Source: Taibaiella sp.
Lineage (GTDB): Bacteria > Bacteroidota > Bacteroidia > Chitinophagales > Chitinophagaceae
NCBI GenBank assembly: GCA_021740995.1
Contig: JAIOYR010000037.1
Coordinates: 1 to 35,247 of the forward strand
DNA length: 35,247 nucleotides
Reading direction: 5' to 3'
Shown: piece by piece, positions 1-9,272 of the stretch
How the letters are laid out: every line of letters begins with the position of its first letter
Position numbering within the stretch: position 1 is the stretch's first letter
Notes under the pieces: generated by a model
What the model saw: only the letters and a program-made list of their open reading frames with translations
Told to the model about the DNA's origin: nothing
Databases searched by the model: none
Translations under genes and position numbers: made by a program

Positions 1-1
1 C

Positions 2-541
2 AAAGGTCTGGTATCTAAGATAGCAGTAAGCAGCGCCAAGGGTATACTATCATCGGGCAGCGGTAGCAGCACCGATCAGGTAACCAACTATACTGTGCAT
101 ATATTGATACTACCATCGAGCTATGCCGACCTCACTGAAAATCAGTCGAAAGGAAAATTCCCATTCAAACCCGGTATGTCTGCATCTGTAGAGATTCAAA
201 CAAACAGGCAAGAGAATATACTCTCTGTACCTGTAAATGCTGTAACCACCCGCGATTGGCCTGACAGCCTGAAGAAGAAAGATGAAGCGGGCACATATAC
301 CAATGAAATACGCCAGGTAGTGTTTCTGCTAAACGAAAAAACAAAGAAAGTAGAACTGCGTGATGTAAAAACCGGACTACAGGACAACAAATTTCTGGAA
401 ATAACCGAGGGTCTAACCGAAAATGACCAGGTAGTAATAGCCCCCTACGGAGCCATAGCCCGTACACTAAATGACAAAACAAAGGTAAAGGTGGTAGAAA
501 AAGACAAGTTGTTTGAAAGCAAGAGTAAGGACAAAGAGTAG
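2..541 (+). CDS. Efflux periplasmic adaptor subunit (HlyD/MacA type), C-terminal part
   Basis: The frame is open from the first complete codon of the window to a TAG stop, so this is the 3' end of a gene whose start lies outside. The visible 179 residues contain the segment 'FKPGMSASVEI' followed by 'ILSVPVNAV', typical of the beta-barrel domain of MacA/HlyD-type membrane fusion proteins. The family links an inner-membrane ABC or RND pump to a TolC channel. The end 'GLTENDQVVIAPYGAIARTL' matches the usual 'GL..GD.VV..' membrane-proximal ending, then a lysine-rich tail. An internal GTG at 95 is not a true start because the homologous sequence continues upstream of it. The partner pump genes are not visible and would be expected beyond the left edge. 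The adaptor call is firm, the pump type unknown. Confidence 0.8.
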   Translation, partial: KGLVSKIAVSSAKGILSSGSGSSTDQVTNYTVHILILPSSYADLTENQSKGKFPFKPGMSASVEIQTNRQENILSVPVNAVTTRDWPDSLKKKDEAGTYTNEIRQVVFLLNEKTKKVELRDVKTGLQDNKFLEITEGLTENDQVVIAPYGAIARTLNDKTKVKVVEKDKLFESKSKDKE

Positions 542-726
542 AACGTAGACTATTCCAATGATAATTGTCGACAGAATGCTTATTTTCTGGCCCCCCCATT
601 CTTTACACCGAGGACCATAGAAATCGATAATTGACTTCAGCAAAAATAAAAAACATGAGACATACTTTATAATAATAAATCTCAGTACCTACCTGCCTGA
701 TTATTAATAAAAACGTGAGCAGGAAT

Positions 727-1635
727 TTACCTTATTTCTTTTTCATCCTTGCTAACAATACTGAAAATCCCCAGCCCTTTGGTAACATTGGTGTACACAT
801 TAACTGGCTCAGCAAAAGGGTTTCCATTAGTATCCCAGTATGTTTTCGATGATTTCGAGAAACGGAAGTAAGCTTCTGGCACATGAAACAATTCAATTTT
901 GGCATACACAGAATCATTACCATCAAATTTCGGTAACAGTACAGCAGAATTGACATAGAGTTTAATCTCTTTTTGCCTGCCGTTAAATAGCTCATCGCGG
1001 ATGTACATAGCTTTGCTGTCGAGGCATGTATTTACTTCTGCGATTTCATTTGCGTTGGTCTCTATAGAAGGGTCTGACGAGTTTACACAAAAATCAGAAA
1101 TGTAGGCAAACGAATCTCGTGCACCATCTACCCTCAATATGTAGTAGTCGCCAGCTGCCGGCGGGTCTATGAAGGTAAACACTATTGCATCCTGGTAGTC
1201 ACCGTCTTCGTTCCTGCGGGCAAGTGGCGTACGCACAATGCTGGTGATAGGGACCACTGAAGGCGCGATCACAGAGGCTTCCACATTTTCGTAGGAAGGT
1301 GAAGAGATTACTACAGTGTACTTTTTGCCTGCTTCTGCAAGTACACTAGATGTGAATCCAAAAATGTTGTCAAAGACTAGAGTGTCTGTAATAGTATCGT
1401 TAACATACAACCTGATGTTGGCGTTCTTTATCAACAGTTCAGGATGATTCTTTTGGTCTTTGATGGCCGCGCTTGTGCCCACTACTATATAAAGCGGCTC
1501 ACCTAGTTCATTGTTACTATTCACTGCCAGTTTGCGGGCAAATGGCGGAGTATTAACGTCGATTGTTTTTTCGCACGACGATATCAGTAAGCTGGCAGCA
1601 ATCAGGACTATTGGTAAAAAATGTAGTTTTCTCAT
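727..1635 (-). CDS. DUF4249 family outer-membrane lipoprotein
   Basis: This 302-residue protein begins with a lipoprotein signal: a hydrophobic stretch ending in 'LLISSC', with Cys21 as the likely lipidated residue. The following 'EKTIDVNTPPFARKLAVNSN' and the later 'NANIRLYVND' pattern are those of DUF4249, a Bacteroidota lipoprotein family that usually sits directly downstream of a TonB-dependent receptor. That arrangement is seen here: the receptor gene at 1768-4059 is on the same strand, 132 bases upstream. It probably caps or assists the receptor at the cell surface, but the ligand of the family is not established. Length is slightly shorter than many members. The start at 1635 is chosen because it gives a complete lipoprotein signal. 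Confidence 0.85.
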   Translation of the reverse strand: MRKLHFLPIVLIAASLLISSCEKTIDVNTPPFARKLAVNSNNELGEPLYIVVGTSAAIKDQKNHPELLIKNANIRLYVNDTITDTLVFDNIFGFTSSVLAEAGKKYTVVISSPSYENVEASVIAPSVVPITSIVRTPLARRNEDGDYQDAIVFTFIDPPAAGDYYILRVDGARDSFAYISDFCVNSSDPSIETNANEIAEVNTCLDSKAMYIRDELFNGRQKEIKLYVNSAVLLPKFDGNDSVYAKIELFHVPEAYFRFSKSSKTYWDTNGNPFAEPVNVYTNVTKGLGIFSIVSKDEKEIR

Positions 1636-1767
1636 GCCTTAATGTTAGTTAGCTAAAAAGGATATTTGTGTTAGAATTTTCGGATACCCCGTGCTTGTTT
1701 TGAATTTTCTTGTTGACATTTGCAGTTAATTTACTATCAATGTGTTTAGATCCTATCCCGGCTTAGA

Positions 1768-4059
1768 TTAGAATTTGAATTGATAGCTCACAGATGGAAT
1801 GATGGGGAAGAGACTTACCATTTTGAAGTTGCCATTTTCCTGGTAAATAAAGAATGGATTCTTGCGGTTATATACATTGTATGCTCCTATTATCCACGAC
1901 CGCGTCCACCTAGATTTTTCCTTCGTGAAGCGGATACTAACATCGCCTCTGTGGTAGGAAGGCATCCGGTAGCCATTGCGGCTGCCGTAGATGGTTATCT
2001 CTTCTCCGCTTATACCTTTGTAGTAGCCTACAGGCAGCGTTACGGTGTTACCGGTACCATATACCCACTCAGCGCTCAGCTCTATTCGTTTCGAGAGGGT
2101 GTACACACCGGCTACTTTGAAGTCGTTGCGGCGATCATACTTGTAAGGGAATGTCTGGCCGTTATTGAGGTTGGCAAATGTGCGGTTGGTCCACGACAGA
2201 GTGTAGCCCAGCATACCGGTAAACTTGCCCTTTTTCTTTTGTACGAATGCTTCAGCGCCATAGCTGGTTCCCTTGCCGGCTTCTACCTTATCTTCCCAGC
2301 TCGTTGTGCTGTTAAAGAAGCTGGCGCCTTCCTTATATTCAATGATATTCTCCATGGTTTTGTAATACCACTCCAGGCTGAACTCATAACCGGCATCATG
2401 TGCATATGCTAATCCCGCTGCAGCTTGTCGCGACAATTGGGGTGCAAGTTTGTCTGTTGATGGCACCCATAGATCGGTCGGTAGCCCAATCGACGAATTG
2501 GTAAGGAGATTTATATACTGGTTCATCTGCACAAACGATGCCTTTGCACTCAGCTTTTCATTGATGAGGTAGCGCACAGCCAGTCTCGGTTGCAGCGATT
2601 TGTAGAAGGTGTCTCTCACTTTGAAACCTGTCAGGTGCAGGCCCACATTGGCCTTCAGCTTCTGCGAAATGTGGACGTCGTCTTCTGCATACACATCAAT
2701 TTCGGTACTGAATATCAGTGGCTGGCCTACAGTGGTATCAGAGTTGGTTCCGGTAACACTGATCTTCGTAGTTTGCGCTCCGGGCGTATAGGTATGAGAT
2801 ATAACACCTATTCCCATCTTTATATAGTGGTCAGTAGATGGGATAAGGTCAAAGTCATACTTTGCCGCCACATCGTTTATGCCCGACACATACTTCAGCA
2901 GGAAGTTTTCTTTTACTCCATTATTACTAGTGCCGTTTTCTGCTGTCACTGCAAACTTATATTGGCTGTAGTAGGTCGTCAGATTGCCAAACAGTTTGGG
3001 GCTGAATTCATGATTCCACCTGCCCACAGCGGTTATGTTGCCCCACTTGATGCCGCCGGCAAATACTGAGCTGTTGCCAGAATTGGAGGACTTTTCAGAG
3101 AAGTAGAACTTATCATTGCCAAAATATCCACTCACATACACATGGTCTTTCTTGCCCAGCGTGAAGTTCGCCTTGCCATTGAGGTCGTAAAAGTAGTATC
3201 CGGCCTTGCGGGTTTCCTTCATAAAGGGTGCTGCCAATGCATCTATATAAGTGCGTCGCCCCGATACGATAAATGACGATTTGCCCTTCTGAATAGGACC
3301 CTCCAACGTAAGTCGGGAAGCGATGATGCCAATTCCACCTTCGCCATGTATCTTGTTTTTGTCGCCTTCTTTCATGTTAATATCGATAACCGATGACAAC
3401 CTGCCGCCATACCTGGCCGGAAAGCCCCCCTTAATGACCTCAACACTGCGGATAGCATCGGCATTAAAAACGCTGAAGAAGCCAAACAGATGGCTGGCAT
3501 TATACACAGGCACACCATCCAGTAGTATCAAGTTCTGGTCAGGGCTGCCACCTCGCACGTACAGTCCGGAAGTGCCCTCATTTCCCGCCTGTACTCCGGG
3601 CAGCAATTGTATGGCCTTCATTATATCAGGCTCGCCCATGAATGCTGGCAGCGATTTGATGGTTTGAATGGGCAGGTCTATCGAACTCATTTGCGTTCGC
3701 TGATGGATGGCAGCCTTGTCGCCGCTGACCACCACTTCGGCCAGATCGCCGCTTTCAGCCAACTCTATATTCAGAGACAAGTTCCCTACAAGGCCTATCC
3801 TTTGCTCGAAAGTAGCATACCCCACATAGGCGCCACTTAGGGTAGTGCTGTCAGCGTTTGCCGGCACGGTGATGGAGTAGAATCCGAATGTATTACTGGC
3901 AGTTCCGGCCTTCAGATCCGGCAGGAATACCACAGCACCCGTAAGCCTTTCCCCGCTTTTTTTATCTGAGATATATCCGCTTATGGTAATGCTCTGTCCA
4001 TAACAAAGACTGGGTAAAGTAAGTAATAGAAACAAAAAAGTAAATAACCTTATTATCAT
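1768..4059 (-). CDS. TonB-dependent receptor with carboxypeptidase-regulatory-like domain
   Basis: A 763-residue outer-membrane receptor. It has a signal peptide (residues 1-21, ending 'LCYGQ'), then a carboxypeptidase-regulatory-like Ig domain (about 24-112; 'ISGYISDKKSGERLTGAVVF'). The plug domain (about 125-235) contains 'LPGVQAGNEGTSGLYVRGGS' and 'QNLILLDGVPVYN'. The beta-barrel ends in 'VSYQFKF', with the terminal aromatic residue usual for barrel insertion. It would import a ligand using TonB energy. The gene lies just upstream of a DUF4249 lipoprotein, a pairing common in Bacteroidota. There is no FecR/sigma pair beside it, so it is probably not regulated by cell-surface signalling. 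The substrate cannot be told from the sequence; iron complexes and small organics are both possible. Confidence 0.9.
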   Translation of the reverse strand: MIIRLFTFLFLLLTLPSLCYGQSITISGYISDKKSGERLTGAVVFLPDLKAGTASNTFGFYSITVPANADSTTLSGAYVGYATFEQRIGLVGNLSLNIELAESGDLAEVVVSGDKAAIHQRTQMSSIDLPIQTIKSLPAFMGEPDIMKAIQLLPGVQAGNEGTSGLYVRGGSPDQNLILLDGVPVYNASHLFGFFSVFNADAIRSVEVIKGGFPARYGGRLSSVIDINMKEGDKNKIHGEGGIGIIASRLTLEGPIQKGKSSFIVSGRRTYIDALAAPFMKETRKAGYYFYDLNGKANFTLGKKDHVYVSGYFGNDKFYFSEKSSNSGNSSVFAGGIKWGNITAVGRWNHEFSPKLFGNLTTYYSQYKFAVTAENGTSNNGVKENFLLKYVSGINDVAAKYDFDLIPSTDHYIKMGIGVISHTYTPGAQTTKISVTGTNSDTTVGQPLIFSTEIDVYAEDDVHISQKLKANVGLHLTGFKVRDTFYKSLQPRLAVRYLINEKLSAKASFVQMNQYINLLTNSSIGLPTDLWVPSTDKLAPQLSRQAAAGLAYAHDAGYEFSLEWYYKTMENIIEYKEGASFFNSTTSWEDKVEAGKGTSYGAEAFVQKKKGKFTGMLGYTLSWTNRTFANLNNGQTFPYKYDRRNDFKVAGVYTLSKRIELSAEWVYGTGNTVTLPVGYYKGISGEEITIYGSRNGYRMPSYHRGDVSIRFTKEKSRWTRSWIIGAYNVYNRKNPFFIYQENGNFKMVSLFPIIPSVSYQFKF

Positions 4060-4967
4060 GTCGTGCTTTATAAATGCGACTAAACCGTTTTCCTATGATA
4101 TTTATTTTCGCGCTGCAAAGAAATAACATTCTTAAAAACTTATAAAAAATCGCTCATACCCTATTCTGTTAATGTTATCTAAACAAAATGTACAAGTAAG
4201 AGAATTTCTTATAATACATATTTATAATGTAAATGCAGGTGTACAAATTGCTGCGCATTAGGCTCTCTAAAATGACAGCGTAACACGATACCGGTAGGTA
4301 TTGCAGCAGCTTCGATGCTTCTAGCGTGTTCCCACATCTTTTTATAGGTTACATGAGCCTAGGCAGGCAATATCATTAGGTTAATGAAAATTCGATTTTT
4401 CAAGTTAATTTATCTCATCAGAACCTCGCAAAAAAATGAGGCACATTACCATAGTGCCCGTCACCACTTACAAAATCAAATTTGGTGCCGGGTTCCTTTT
4501 GTCGATAACTGATCTCTATTGTCAGTTGTGGCTTTGTTTTATGTTCGATAAACTCCTTTACTATTCCTGCTTATTAGCCTCATTATGTATCTTTTGCCCA
4601 TTCTAAAAGCAAGAAAAGAGTTACATCTACTAAGACAGAAGTAGGGTTGGTAGGATAATCCGGCATAACCTCCCTCAAATCGTTTTGGCTAAAGCCGCAC
4701 GTATTCTCGAATACTTCCCCTGTCTAAAGTTCAGGGTTTCTGTTTTATAAACGACAACTGGCAAATGACATTTTTCTTTCCTGTATAGAAATCAGTAATT
4801 AACCAGGCCTATTCTCTGGCGTTAAGACAGGGATTATTAGATTATACATTTCAACCAAATATTCTTAAATTTGTTCATTATGTATTCAACTTATCATATC
4901 AATTCGATGTAGTATATAAGAACAAATATGTTGGAAGCAGTAAAAGCTGATTTTTAAACGTATACCA
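4060..4967. other. Long gene-poor intergenic stretch
   Basis: About 900 bases between the divergently transcribed TonB receptor and the amino acid permease. No intact reading frame with family resemblance is visible and no tRNA cloverleaf was found by eye. It is rich in A+T with short interrupted frames, which suggests decayed DNA. A fragment resembling a transposase lies at 4418-4575. A TAAATTTG at 4866-4873 matches the Bacteroidota -7 box but has no TTG at the right distance upstream, so it is only a weak promoter candidate for the permease. Confidence 0.4.
4418..4575 (-). pseudogene. Possible decayed transposase fragment
   Basis: Reading the minus strand between a TAA and a TGA stop gives about 52 codons that look protein-like, with the segment 'FDFVSGDGHYGNVPHFF'. 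The 'F.FV.GDGHYGN' pattern resembles the region around the second catalytic aspartate of IS4/IS701-type DDE transposases ('DGWYG'-like). Upstream on the same strand (about 4590-4750) are further short open pieces in shifted frames, consistent with a frameshifted relic, but I do not recognise them. No terminal inverted repeats were located. The resemblance is to a short motif only, so this is tentative. Confidence 0.25.
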
Positions 4968-5117
4968 GTGTTAACGTCAGTAGAAGAAGAGAAAAATGAA
5001 ACTGTTTTTCTTTTATCCGACTTCGCTAACAAAGCAGTGCTACCTCATTCAATAAATCAGGTTAAAAACGGAAATTCGATATCAATTTTTAAAAGGTTGT
5101 TTTATCTTTTAATCCAC

Positions 5118-6443
5118 ATGAGCATAAAACCCCTCCTTTCCCGATTTGACCTGACCATGATAGTGGTGAGTCTGGTGATAGGCATGGGTATCTTTCGCAC
5201 TCCGGGCGATGTGGCATTGAAGGCGGGCAATGAATGGGTGTTTTATGGGGCATGGATATTCGGGGGAGTAGTGAGTCTGTGTGGTGCGCTTACATTTGCA
5301 GAAATAGGAGCCCGATACCCACATACAGGTGGCTTTTACAAAACACTCTCTTACTGCTATCACCCCGCATTGGCATTTATGGCAGAGTGGGTGCTGGCCA
5401 TCTCCAATATCGCATCTGTAGCAGCAGTAGCGATTATAGGTGCAGAGTATATCAATCCGGTGCTACTACCGGCAAGTCTGCAGAATGATGTGGGAGTAAA
5501 GCTGACCACTATAACTTCGGTGCTCGTCTTGTATCTGGTTAACTATATGGGCATAAAGATGAGCGCACGGGTACAGAACTTCCTCACCCTGTTCAAAATA
5601 GGTATGATATTACTGCTCTGCATGGCTGTTTTCACACACGATGCACCACCACCTGTCACGGCTTATACTCCGTATTGCGGTAGTATTATCACCGCATTCG
5701 GGCTGAGCCTGATACCGGTATTCTTTACCTATACGGGCTATGCGCTCACAATAAATCTGGGTGGCGATATAACCAACCCAAAACATAATATACCTAAGGC
5801 AATTGTAACAGGGATAGGCATAGTGCTGGTACTATATATGGCCGCAAACTATGCCTATGTGCATGTGTTGGGCTTTGGCGGTGTGCAACAGTCTGGTGTG
5901 CTGGCAGCAAGAATGGCAGAAGTATTGTTTGGTGCGGTGGGTTACAAGGTTACGTCGATACTCATGTTCCTGTCGGTGCTGGCTTATGTGAACGTGTATA
6001 TTTTGTCTAACCCCCGTGTGTATTATGCCATGGCAGAAGACGGCATATTGCCAGCTATCTTCAAACGGGTAAATCCGAAGACTCAGGTGCAGGAATTTGG
6101 CATGACATTCTTCGTTGTAGCCATATTGATAATACTATTTTTTGTTGGCTCTTTCAGTGCGCTGCTCAATTATACTATGTTCTTCAACACAGTTGGTCTT
6201 ATACTGGGTGCGAGTGCCATCTTTATTCTTAGGCGCAAGAGTACCAAAGACGCAGACAAGACCATTTACACAATTAAATGGTATCCCATTGTGCCATTCA
6301 TCTTTATAGCAGCATACCTTTATGTTACAGCCTGCATCTTCGCCGCCGACCCTTTTGCCAGCTTTGTATGTATTGGCGCATTTGCGATAGGATTGGGGAT
6401 ATATTATCTCACTACCCGAAAATGGAATATGAAGAATAAATAG
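5118..6443 (+). CDS. APC-family amino acid permease
   Basis: An integral inner-membrane transporter of the amino acid/polyamine/organocation family, 441 residues from the chosen start. It opens with a short basic segment and the first helix 'FDLTMIVVSLVIGMGIFRTP', the consensus 'G.GIF..P' unwound helix that binds the amino acid backbone. Helix 2 includes 'GALTFAEIGARYPHTGGFY', also characteristic (E..AR.P..GG.Y). About 12 hydrophobic segments follow. The frame is open from a GTG at 4968, but the extra 50 residues do not look like family sequence, so the ATG at 5118 is preferred. No ribosome-binding site is obvious, as is usual in this phylum. The substrate is not identifiable. It stands alone, followed 190 bases later by mutS2. 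Confidence 0.88.
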   Translation: MSIKPLLSRFDLTMIVVSLVIGMGIFRTPGDVALKAGNEWVFYGAWIFGGVVSLCGALTFAEIGARYPHTGGFYKTLSYCYHPALAFMAEWVLAISNIASVAAVAIIGAEYINPVLLPASLQNDVGVKLTTITSVLVLYLVNYMGIKMSARVQNFLTLFKIGMILLLCMAVFTHDAPPPVTAYTPYCGSIITAFGLSLIPVFFTYTGYALTINLGGDITNPKHNIPKAIVTGIGIVLVLYMAANYAYVHVLGFGGVQQSGVLAARMAEVLFGAVGYKVTSILMFLSVLAYVNVYILSNPRVYYAMAEDGILPAIFKRVNPKTQVQEFGMTFFVVAILIILFFVGSFSALLNYTMFFNTVGLILGASAIFILRRKSTKDADKTIYTIKWYPIVPFIFIAAYLYVTACIFAADPFASFVCIGAFAIGLGIYYLTTRKWNMKNK

Positions 6444-6572
6444 ATTTCCCATCCTACATTCGTAATACATATCAAAAATCAGGCAGCTCAAGAGATGCCC
6501 TTCCATCAATTGTCTCAATGAGGCATTTAGTCCGAATCCAATAATAAAAGTCGTTCTATCCTTTCATCTCTT

Positions 6573-6580
6573 TAATTTTG
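6573..6580 (+). promoter_or_regulatory. Candidate -7 promoter box for mutS2
   Basis: TAATTTTG fits the Bacteroidota primary-sigma -7 consensus TAnnTTTG. It lies 52 bases before the mutS2 start codon, giving a leader of about 45 bases. No clear TTG occurs 17-23 bases upstream, so only half of the promoter is supported. Confidence 0.4.
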
Positions 6581-6632
6581 CGCTCTATTGACCGCTGCGT
6601 TTTATGATACTGCGGAATGAATATTTGAAGCA

Positions 6633-8741
6633 ATGATGCAATTGTACCCGGCTAATGCCGCTGAATCTCTGGAATTTCATAAAATACGTGACCTGCTGCT
6701 ACACAAGTGCCGCACAGATGCTGCACGGGACCGTGTGGCAAATATCCGCTTTCATACACACAAAGACCATGCCGGCAGAGACCTGCTACAGACCTGGGAG
6801 TACAAAACCATATTGCAAAGCGGAGATCACTTTCCAAATGACTTTACCCGAAACCTGCACAAAGAACTGAAGTTGCTGTCTATACCCGGTGGTGTGCTTA
6901 GTGGCGAACAGTTTCTGGCAGTGCAACAACTGTCGCTCAACACGCGGGATATGTTGCTGTGGTTCAAGAAAAACAATGAGCTATTTCCTGCACTACGTGC
7001 CCTGAGTGCCAATGTGGTGTATGAGAAGAAGATAACCGAGATCATTTCGGCGGTGATAGATGAAAGTGGTATGGTGCGCGACAATGCCTCTCGGGAACTA
7101 ATGAGCATACGTGCCGACCTGGGCAGGGTGCGCAGCGAAGCCCGCAAGGTGTTTGAAGGGGTAATACGCCGCCTGAATAAACAGGGCTATCTGGCAGATA
7201 TATCGGAGAGCTTCTTGAATGGCAGACGCACGGCTGCAGTGCTGGCAGAGTATAAAAGGATAGTAAGAGGTATACTGCATGGAGAAAGCGATACCCAGAA
7301 AACAGTATTTATAGAGCCCGAGGAAACCACCATTCTGAACAATGAAATCTTTATGCTCGAACGGGCTGAAGGCAGAGAGATACAACGCATACTGGCACAA
7401 ACCACTAAAGACCTTTCGGGCTATGCACCGCTACTCGAAACCTACTACCACCTGTGCGGCATATATGACTACATAAGGGCAAAAGCAATGCTGGCTATCG
7501 ATATGAATGGCAATATGCCCCGGCTGAGCCAGCACCCCGGCATACATCTGGAAAAAGCATACCACCCGTTGCTGTATCTGCACAACAAGCATAGCCACAA
7601 AATAACCATACCCCTCAATCTAACATTAGACCGGCAGCAACGCATCCTTATTATCAGCGGACCCAATGCAGGCGGCAAAACCGTGGCTATGAAAACCGTG
7701 GGACTGCTCATACTCATGGCTCAGGCAGGACTACTGATACCGGTGGGTGAAAATTCTGAGTTTGGCATCTTCAAGCAATTGATGGTGCAGATAGGTGATA
7801 CACAGTCTATAGAGCATGAGCTAAGCACCTATAGTGCGCACCTGCAGCACATGAAACATTTCATGGAATTCGCAGATGGCAAAACGCTGTTCTTCATAGA
7901 TGAGTTGGGTAGCGGCTCGGACCCTAATCTGGGTGGTGCTTTTGCCGAAGCGATAGTAGAAGAACTGGCAGGGAAATTTTCTCTGGGCATCATCACAACT
8001 CACTATCTGAATCTGAAAGTAATGGCAGGCAAGGTGCGTGGAATAATGAATGGTGCAATGTCGTTTGACGAAGAAAAGCTGGAACCACTTTACCGGCTGG
8101 TTACCGGCAAGCCCGGCAGCTCTTATACATTCGCCATAGCACAACGCAGCGGGCTACCGCCGGCTGTGATAGAAAGAGCCAGACAACTCACACAGCGCGA
8201 GCACTTCAAACTCGACAAAATGCTGCACCAGGCCGAGCAGCAAACCGTAAAACTTACCGACAAGGAAAAAGAACTGGACAAGCTGCTCAAAGAAAATGAA
8301 AAACTAAAAAAACACTACGAAGAAGCTACCAACAAAGAAAAGCAGAAACAGATATACGAAACCCTGCGCCTGCAAAACAAAGTAAAAAAAGAGGAGCTGG
8401 ACTATCTGCGGGATACAGAGCGCAAGTTCAAACAGATAATACAGGACTGGAAAAAAACTGAAAATAAACAGGAAGTAATTAATGCTGCAGAGAATGTACT
8501 CTTCCGTAAGAAGCAGGTAGACTCAAACGCATCGGCAGCACGAAAGGCGGATAAAAACTATGATACCATAGGCGGCAAACCAAAAATCGGCGACCTGATG
8601 CGCAACAGAACCAACCATCAGGTGGGCACATTGGCTGAGCTACGGGACAAAAAGGCAGTAGTGAAAATAGGCAATTTACCCTTTACGGTGAATATAGATG
8701 AATGGGTGGTAGTAAGAAAAAAGGGAGAAGTGAAAGAATAA
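6633..8741 (+). CDS. mutS2: MutS2-type DNA-binding ATPase lacking the Smr domain
   Basis: A 702-residue MutS2 homologue. It starts with the MutS2-style N-terminus ('SLEFHKIRDLLLHKC'), lacking the mismatch-recognition domains of MutS1. It continues through the clamp/lever region and an ABC-type ATPase with Walker A GPNAGGKT at residues 343-350, Walker B 'TLFFIDE' at 418-424, and the 'STYSAHLQHM' dimer signature. Residues about 520-640 form a charged coiled coil. The C-terminus (about 655-695; 'KIGDLMRNRTNHQVGTLAEL') is a small KOW/SH3-like domain. MutS2 acts on branched DNA and stalled or collided ribosomes in characterised bacteria. The usual C-terminal Smr nuclease domain is absent: the protein stops just after the KOW-like part. 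Two ATGs (6633, 6636) are adjacent; the first is used. Confidence 0.92.
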   Translation: MMQLYPANAAESLEFHKIRDLLLHKCRTDAARDRVANIRFHTHKDHAGRDLLQTWEYKTILQSGDHFPNDFTRNLHKELKLLSIPGGVLSGEQFLAVQQLSLNTRDMLLWFKKNNELFPALRALSANVVYEKKITEIISAVIDESGMVRDNASRELMSIRADLGRVRSEARKVFEGVIRRLNKQGYLADISESFLNGRRTAAVLAEYKRIVRGILHGESDTQKTVFIEPEETTILNNEIFMLERAEGREIQRILAQTTKDLSGYAPLLETYYHLCGIYDYIRAKAMLAIDMNGNMPRLSQHPGIHLEKAYHPLLYLHNKHSHKITIPLNLTLDRQQRILIISGPNAGGKTVAMKTVGLLILMAQAGLLIPVGENSEFGIFKQLMVQIGDTQSIEHELSTYSAHLQHMKHFMEFADGKTLFFIDELGSGSDPNLGGAFAEAIVEELAGKFSLGIITTHYLNLKVMAGKVRGIMNGAMSFDEEKLEPLYRLVTGKPGSSYTFAIAQRSGLPPAVIERARQLTQREHFKLDKMLHQAEQQTVKLTDKEKELDKLLKENEKLKKHYEEATNKEKQKQIYETLRLQNKVKKEELDYLRDTERKFKQIIQDWKKTENKQEVINAAENVLFRKKQVDSNASAARKADKNYDTIGGKPKIGDLMRNRTNHQVGTLAELRDKKAVVKIGNLPFTVNIDEWVVVRKKGEVKE

Positions 8742-8852
8742 AACCCCGACTTTCTACAACCTCAATCTATTATCAAAGTATTACCACTATACCTGTTCCC
8801 GCAATTAGTCTACTTTTATAGAAACAATTGGAATAGTAAAAAAGCAAAAAAA

Positions 8853-9272
8853 ATGTTCTCAGCCACCACACAGATAAGAGTAAGATATGGCGAAACAGAC
8901 CAAATGGGCTACCTGTATTATGGAAACTATGCACTTTACTACGAGGTGGGCAGGGCTGAGGCTATAAGGCAAATAGGTTTCACCTATCGTCAGCTGGAAG
9001 AAATGGGTGTAATGATGCCGGTGGCAGAACTCAATTCACGGTACTTTAGACCCGCACTTTATGACGACTTGATAACTGTAAAAACTATCCTTAAAGAATT
9101 GAGCGAAGGTTCGAAAATACAATTTCATACAGAGCTCTATAATGAGAAAGGTGAGCTATTGAATAAAGGAGTAACCACCCTTGTCTTTTATGACCCAAAA
9201 GAAAAAAAGACCATCAATATGCCCGAAGAATTATACAAAAGATTAGTACCACACTTCAGCGAAGATATATGA
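8853..9272 (+). CDS. YbgC/FadM-type acyl-CoA thioesterase (hotdog fold)
   Basis: A 139-residue single hotdog-fold protein of the 4-hydroxybenzoyl-CoA thioesterase group. The N-terminal motif 'RVRYGETDQMGYLYYGNY' carries the active-site aspartate (Asp16) followed by M-G, and 'YYEVGRAEA' continues the long central helix with its usual acidic residue. Family members hydrolyse short- to medium-chain acyl-CoA, or act on acyl-ACP in phospholipid metabolism. Length is normal. The stop codon overlaps the start of cinA in an ATGA junction of 4 bases, so the two genes are translationally coupled and co-transcribed. The exact substrate cannot be inferred. Confidence 0.88.
   Translation: MFSATTQIRVRYGETDQMGYLYYGNYALYYEVGRAEAIRQIGFTYRQLEEMGVMMPVAELNSRYFRPALYDDLITVKTILKELSEGSKIQFHTELYNEKGELLNKGVTTLVFYDPKEKKTINMPEELYKRLVPHFSEDI

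Noticed and set aside
1780-2412. 210-codon plus-strand frame
   Set aside because: Antisense to the 3' part of the TonB receptor gene; no independent support.
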